A stretch of 64,000 nucleotides of DNA from Stentor roeselii (Eukaryota > Ciliophora > Heterotrichea > Heterotrichida > Stentoridae): NCBI GenBank assembly GCA_006503475.1, contig RSEH01000127.1:62001-126000 (forward strand). The letters are read 5' to 3'. Each line of letters begins with the position of its first letter. The stretch's first letter is position 1. The notes below the pieces were generated by a model. That model had not been told where the DNA came from. It worked only from the letters and a program-made list of their open reading frames with translations, and did not search any database. The position numbers and the translations under genes are program-made. Of this stretch, positions 58,893 to 64,000 are shown one piece after another.

Positions 58893-61182
58893 TTATTCTT
58901 GCGTACCATCATTTTTTCTCGGTCCGAAGTTCATACTTTGACTATAAGAAACATCTCTTCCTTCAACAATAATTGTTTTTTTTATGTTGATGTACTTCCA
59001 ATTCTTTATATAATTTTCTCTATCTTTTTCCAGTTTTCCTACTTCATTTATTAATTCAATATTTCTTTTATTCAATTCATCATTGTGCTTCTTAATTTTA
59101 TCTAAAGATTTTTGATATTCATTTAATTCTATAATCAGCATATCATTATTCACTTTAAGCACACATTCTTTTTCCCTTAATTCAAAGTTTTCGTTTTCTA
59201 AAGCGCTTTTGGATGAATCAGGATCATCAAAATTACGAGACTCTTCTGTTTCAAGTTCCTCGATTCTGGCATTCAATTTCTTTATAATTTCATTCTTTTG
59301 GTTCTCCATTTCAAGTTTTTCAGTTCTAATAATTTCTATTTCCGTGTCAAGCTTTGATTGAAAATACTCCTTGGCTAGCTTTTCAGTGGCAGATATATCT
59401 GAATTTTTCAAGTTTTCACTCAGGATACTTTCAAACTTTTCATACATTTCTGCTTTTTTTTCCATGATTTTTTTGTTGAGAGCGAGAAGAGGTCTATCTT
59501 CGCTGTTTTTTAGAGAAATTTTATATTCGTATTTAGAAATATTCTGCTTTTTTTCTATTTCTGCTGCTTTTAATTCTTGTGTCCTTTCATAGATCTGTTC
59601 CTTTAAATTATTTAGTTGATTTTCATTAGTCACTTCCGCTTTGCAGCTTAAGAAATTTAAAGCAATTGATCGCTGTGGTATTATTTTGAACTTTTTGTTA
59701 ATTTGTTGCTTGAGATCGGAATTTTCTGCACTAAGTCTCTTTATTTCTTTCTCTAATAGAATTTTTAAGTCATCGAACTCATTTTTTTTCTCTTCACGAT
59801 ATTGCGCTTTTTTTTTTTGATTTTTTCATTTCTTTCGATATCGATATCTTTTAATATGTCCAATCTCATTTTTAATGTTTGATTTTCTTTGCTTAGATCT
59901 TGTTTTTCTATAAATAATGCATCTTTTTCACTCATAAGTTCTTGAATCTTATTATTCAATGATGAAATATAGTCGTCCTTTTCTTGTAATTTATTTTTTT
60001 CGTTTTGGAGTGTTTCATGTAATGATGATATTCTCTGTTCATATTCTTGTACCTTGGCATCATTTATTGGAGGAGGATTAAGATCATAAATGATATCTCC
60101 ATGAGAATGTTTTTAAGACTTTCAATTTGATTTTTAAGGCTGAAAATTATTTCATCTTTTTCGGCAATAGTATATTTTAATGATTCTTCAGTTTTTATTT
60201 CATTTCTTTTTAATTGATTTTTCACTCTGATAGCTTTTAATCCGAATTCTAAAGTATGAATAGTTTCTTGATTGTTTGAAGTTGATGGAGAGCAGTTTAT
60301 AATAAATGAAGTCATTGAATTACCGCCCAAAGAATCCTTAAGTAGCCGAGTTAATTTTGATGATCTAAATTCAGCAGTTTGACCAGAGTTGGTCAAATCA
60401 GAAATAACATTTCCTAATGTTAAAAGGCTGTTGTTTATATTATTAGCTTCTATAAGTGTTTTTCCTTTAGCATTTGTCTTTTTTGAACTTTCTGAGCCTG
60501 CTAAGTCCACTAGAAGTAGTTTTCCTTCAGTTTTAACGTTGCTATCTGGAGTCCCTCTTGAAATATTAAAAATAAAAACAGAGTGACTTCTGGAACTTCT
60601 TTCGTTTAAATCTGTAGAAGTGACAGATCTATTATCATTTCCTATTTTTATATATTTCATAACTTCTTTTTCATCGCTGACTGAATAAGAGCTGGTTCCC
60701 TTAAAATATAATTTTTTATTATTTTCATAAATATGTATATTTTGCTCTCTTTTAGGATTTGTAAGGTCTATGAGTTGTTCATTATAAATTTCAATGTATT
60801 GTACTGAGATGCCTATATCCCCACCAATAATTTCAACCAATTCAAAAATATATTTGGTAATTCGAGGAATTATGCCCATCAATTCACCACCTCCTCCAGT
60901 CATTGTGAAAGTCTTTCCAGAGGATGTTTGGCCGTAAGCAATAATAGTTCCGTTGAACCCTTCAAAAACAGATTTAACAATAGGTTCAGTAGTGGCTTTG
61001 AATATCTCTTCTTGAGTTACGTTTTCACCAAAGACACTTTCAAATTCAAAAATTTTTTGAGAAGTATTCATCTTAACTCTCTTATCATCAATCAAGCTGT
61101 AGGATATCTCGGTACTATTCTTCTTTTAGTTCTCAATTAGAGGTCTGAACCTGCAGTAAACCTTAATACTAACTTCAGACAT
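58893..61182 (-). pseudogene. Kinesin copy 3, broken
   Basis: This third tandem kinesin begins MSEVSIKVYCRFRPLIEN at 61182, but the next codon is TAA (61126-61128). The frame then continues through a good motor (GQTSSGKTFTM, SSRSHSVF, DLAGSES). A frame change lies at about 60064-60120. Another lies at an 11-base A run (59808-59818 on the plus strand as T). Downstream pieces keep the stalk motif RSIALNF (59652-59672) and a weakened C-terminal tail (WKYINIKKTI). Three breaks in one copy next to two intact ones favour a decaying duplicate. Sequencing error at the A run alone would not explain the TAA. No 15-nt intron removes any break. Confidence 0.75.
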
Positions 61183-61918
61183 TTATATTTGCTTTTTTTA
61201 AAAAATATAGAAGAATAACAAAACATTAGAATTTTTATCATGTATTTTCTTGGGACTTCTCGGAAATGTTTTAACAACTGAAATTCGTGTCAGGGGCAAA
61301 TTAATCCTGATTGAAACTAAAAGTTGAAATTAAAATAAACTAATTTTGAAATTCACGTGATTTTCTGCCCAGAGTTAATTTTCGGTATTTTGGATTTAAT
61401 TTACTCTAAGTATCTAGGATGCTGATGCAGAAATGCTTCAGTTCATCCGATCTCAATTGAATAATTAATATTTGATAAATTTTAGTATCGTAAAACTTTT
61501 TAGCCAATCTTGCTGACATTAAACAAAATATAGGTCTGATATTCTCAAGTTCTTGAAAGCTAGACCTTGAAGAGATAAGATGGTCTAAAATACACCTTGT
61601 CATAATCCTTTAATACTATACAATCAAACTCTTCACAAACTTTATATCTTCTCCAGTTTCAAAGAAGTCCATATATATTCCTCTTAAAACTTCATCTAAA
61701 AAATAAAATAAAAATAAAATAAAAAAAAATTCTCCAATTCATCACATTTCCCCATCTCTCTCTCCAATCTAAAAAACCACCAAAACCTTCCATCCTTCAA
61801 AAGCCATTTACAATTCACCTAAATATGTATGAATTTTCTTAAATCGATCACTTCTCAAATATATTTAACCACTCCATTAAGCCTCTCTTTACAAAGCACT
61901 AAAACCAAGTGAAAATTA
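61183..61918. other. Divergent spacer, kinesin copy 3 / Rab
   Basis: About 0.74 kb separates the kinesin relic's start from the second Rab gene. A run of AAAATAAAAT-type repeats lies near 61695-61725, and a pyrimidine-rich stretch follows (61730-61800). A 65-codon open frame on the minus strand (61406-61603) has no recognisable feature and no clear start context, so I do not call it. Confidence 0.5.
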
Positions 61919-62512
61919 ATGTCACAAACCAAAATAAAAGTAGTCCTAATCGGGGACTCAAACGTAGGAAAAAGCAACATTTTTTTCCGTCTAACACTGA
62001 ACTCGTATGACGACACAGCTCCTCCTACACTCGGCGCGGCATTCAAAAGTCTAACTTGGCAACTGGAGAGTAAAACTTACACTGTTGATATCTGGGACAC
62101 TGCTGGTCAAGAGCGCTATCAAAGTATATCGAAATCATACAGTCGAGATGCAAATATTGTGATTTTAGTCTATGATATCACTGACTTCCCCTCCTTTGAA
62201 GCGCTTAAGTCATGGTATGATAGACTTCAAAATACCATCAGCTCGTCAGCGGTATTCGGGATATTTGCTAATAAGCAGGACTTAGCAGAGAGTTCTCAGG
62301 TTGATGGACAAGAAGCTATGAACTTCGCTAGGAAAATTAACGCTTTGTATAAAAAAACATCAGCGAAGGACAACCTAGGAATCGCTGAAGGTTTCGGCGA
62401 GTTATGCAGGCTCTACTTAAACAACATCGGTAGCTACGAGCATACAGACACATTTAAAGTGAATCATAGTTATCTTCTAAAAAAACCCCAAAAGAGGCAA
62501 TGCTGCCGATGA
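61919..62512 (+). CDS. Rab GTPase, second
   Basis: The 197-residue Rab has GDSNVGKSN (P-loop), PPTLGAAF (switch I region), WDTAGQERY (switch II), NKQDL and TSAKD. It ends RQCCR, with two cysteines for prenylation one residue before the end. It shares the order and spacing of the Rab at 39132-39734, but identity is modest, and it looks closest to Rab5/Rab22-like endosomal forms. It is followed after 44 bp by PIG-A on the same strand. Confidence 0.9.
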   Translation: MSQTKIKVVLIGDSNVGKSNIFFRLTLNSYDDTAPPTLGAAFKSLTWQLESKTYTVDIWDTAGQERYQSISKSYSRDANIVILVYDITDFPSFEALKSWYDRLQNTISSSAVFGIFANKQDLAESSQVDGQEAMNFARKINALYKKTSAKDNLGIAEGFGELCRLYLNNIGSYEHTDTFKVNHSYLLKKPQKRQCCR

Positions 62513-62556
62513 TTGTAATAATAACATCATGCAGAAAAACCTTGATTATCAAAAAA

Positions 62557-63897
62557 ATGTCCAAACACCGAATCGCCTTTGTATGTGATTTTTTCTACCC
62601 AAGACTAGGAGGAGTAGAGATGCATCAATACCAACTCGCCCAATGTCTGATCGAGCGCGGTCACAAGGTGATAATAATAACCCACGCTTACGGTGACCGG
62701 ACCGGAGTGCGATATCTCACAAACGGCCTCAAAGTCTACTACTGTCCAGTCCTTCCCTTTGTCGACCAATGTTCCTTCCCCACACTTTTCGGCTTTTTCC
62801 CTCTACTTCGAAAGATTCTAATCCGCGAAGGCATCGAGATAGTCCATGCACATCAAGCCACGTCTTACTTGGGACAAGAAAGCATGATTCACGCAAAAAC
62901 AATGGGTTTTAAAGTGGTTTACACAGATCATTCACTTTTCGGTTTTTCAGATGCGGCGTGCATTCATATCAACAAAGTACTGAAGTTTATTCTTTCAGAT
63001 ATCGATCATGCGATTTGTGTTTCTCATACAAATAAGGAAAACCTGGTGCTTCGAGCAAGTCTTAACCCTTATAAAATTTCAGTGATTTCGAATGCTGTTG
63101 ACGCTTCAAGGTTCACACCTGACCCCAGTGCAAGGTTTCCTTTCGGGACTATCAACATTGTGGTGGTCTCTAGACTCACTTTTCGCAAAGGGACTGACCT
63201 GCTAGTCGGAGTCATTCCAACTATCGCTGCCATGTACCCAGAAGCTTACTTTATCATCGGAGGAGAAGGACCTAAACGGCAGTTGTTAGAGGAAATCCGG
63301 GAAAAGCATCATTTGCATAAAAGAATGGAATTACTTGGGCCGATTCCTCATAATGAAGTCAGGAATGTTCTTGTTAGAGGACATATTTTTTTAAATACTT
63401 CTCTTACTGAGGCCTTTTGTATTGCTATTGTTGAAGCTGCTAGTTGTGGATTAACTATTGTTAGCACTAATGTTGGAGGTATTCCTGAAGTACTTCCTAA
63501 ACATATGGTTCACTTGGCTAACCCTGACCCGGAACATATCTCGCAGTGCTTGTCCCTTGCTATTCAACAGGCGAAAAGCACTGCTGGGCAGAAGTTTCAT
63601 GAGCAGGTACAGGAAATGTATAACTGGAGATATGTCGCTGATAGGACTGAAAGGATTTATGATCGATTGCCTAATACTAAAGGACATCTTATTGATAGGT
63701 TTAAGAAAGTTGGAAGCTTTGGACCTTGGGCTGGGATTCTTGGAGTTTTTATTGCGGCTCTTGATTTTTTGTTTTATTTGATTTTGTGCTGGTGGAGCCC
63801 TAGTAAGGATGTTGAGGTTATGCCTGACTTTCCTGTGAATGAGTATAAACAGAATAAGAAGGGATTTGGGGATCATTTGTTTTCTGTGTATGAATAG
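62557..63897 (+). CDS. PIGA: PIG-A, GPI-GlcNAc transferase catalytic subunit
   Basis: The 446-residue protein is the catalytic glycosyltransferase of GPI-anchor synthesis. On the ER cytosolic face it adds GlcNAc to phosphatidylinositol. The N-terminal GT4 half reads RIAFVCDFFYPRLGGVEMH, VHAHQATSYLGQE and VYTDHSLFGF. The donor-binding half has VVVSRLTFRKGTDLL, EAFCIAIVEAASCG and VGGIPEVLP. One C-terminal membrane helix (about 392-414) fits the family (human 484). I use the ATG at 62557 (MSKHRIAF); an upstream in-frame ATG at 62500 overlaps the Rab gene. GPI anchors are abundant on ciliate surface proteins. Confidence 0.96.
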   Translation: MSKHRIAFVCDFFYPRLGGVEMHQYQLAQCLIERGHKVIIITHAYGDRTGVRYLTNGLKVYYCPVLPFVDQCSFPTLFGFFPLLRKILIREGIEIVHAHQATSYLGQESMIHAKTMGFKVVYTDHSLFGFSDAACIHINKVLKFILSDIDHAICVSHTNKENLVLRASLNPYKISVISNAVDASRFTPDPSARFPFGTINIVVVSRLTFRKGTDLLVGVIPTIAAMYPEAYFIIGGEGPKRQLLEEIREKHHLHKRMELLGPIPHNEVRNVLVRGHIFLNTSLTEAFCIAIVEAASCGLTIVSTNVGGIPEVLPKHMVHLANPDPEHISQCLSLAIQQAKSTAGQKFHEQVQEMYNWRYVADRTERIYDRLPNTKGHLIDRFKKVGSFGPWAGILGVFIAALDFLFYLILCWWSPSKDVEVMPDFPVNEYKQNKKGFGDHLFSVYE

Positions 63898-64000
63898 AGA
63901 GAATTAGAGGGTTAGTAAGAAAAATTATTGGGAGGTTTAGATTTTAATCGTTTTTTTTAGTTTTGTGGAAGATTTATTGTTTTTTGTGTGGGTACTTTGC

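Noticed and set aside
61126-61128. TAA as a reassigned Gln codon genome-wide
   Set aside because: TAA, TAG and TGA all end well-conserved genes in this window, and the same kinesin copy has two more breaks.
61406-61603. 65-codon minus-strand open frame in the spacer before the second Rab
   Set aside because: No conserved motif and no context; this length is expected by chance in such a spacer.

Overview
The window looks like 64 kb of the somatic (macronuclear) genome of a heterotrich ciliate close to Stentor. Three things point there. Coding regions are read with the standard code, and TAA, TAG and TGA all end genes. Genes are packed on both strands with AT-rich spacers often under 50 bp. 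Nine places need removal of an exactly 15-nt intron (GTA...TAG or GTA...CAG) to keep a gene open; tiny introns of this length are the known hallmark of Stentor and its relatives. The gene content is purely eukaryotic: kinesins, TTLL, ULK4, Rab, AP-4, PIG-A, GINS. I see no virus-like element, CRISPR array, rRNA or convincing tRNA. Species assignment is inference.

Layout. 0.45-5.2 kb: GINS subunit Psf2, an IQ/MORN protein, a small UBZ-HECT ubiquitin ligase, a RING ligase and an unknown protein starting 2 bp after the RING stop. 6.1-12.4 kb: a TRAF-type zinc finger protein, an unknown, an SNF1/AMPK-like kinase whose start codon appears split by an intron, an RP2/TBCC-like membrane protein, a DHHC palmitoyltransferase, an AIG1-type membrane hydrolase and a small basic protein. 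12.4-15.6 kb: a helical unknown and an LRR-coiled-coil protein. 16.3-22.9 kb: a 2,203-residue surface receptor with five lectin-like plus Cys-rich units and a multi-pass C-terminus. A 1.9 kb empty spacer follows. 24.8-30.2 kb: a B-box/kelch protein, a TTLL6-type tubulin ligase, an F-box-like protein and a FYVE-STE20 kinase fusion. 31-39 kb: two ZC2HC1-type zinc finger paralogues around three RING proteins, a coiled-coil unknown and a two-TM protein. 39-53 kb: a Rab, an F-box protein, an alpha/beta hydrolase, AP-4 mu, ULK4, a RING-TRAF ligase and an archaeal-type alanyl-tRNA synthetase. 53.3-61.2 kb: a head-to-tail triplet of kinesins, the third broken. 61.9-63.9 kb: a second Rab and PIG-A.

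Themes rather than operons join the genes. Several serve cilia and microtubules (TTLL, ULK4, kinesins, RP2-like, ZC2HC1 and MORN proteins), several serve ubiquitin signalling (HECT, five RING, two F-box-like), and several serve membrane traffic (AP-4, two Rabs, DHHC, PIG-A). I found no single obviously new multi-gene system. The strongest leads are the archaeal-type AlaRS, the kinesin triplet with a shared private tail motif, the splice-created start codon, the giant modular receptor, and neighbouring genes only 2-4 bp apart.
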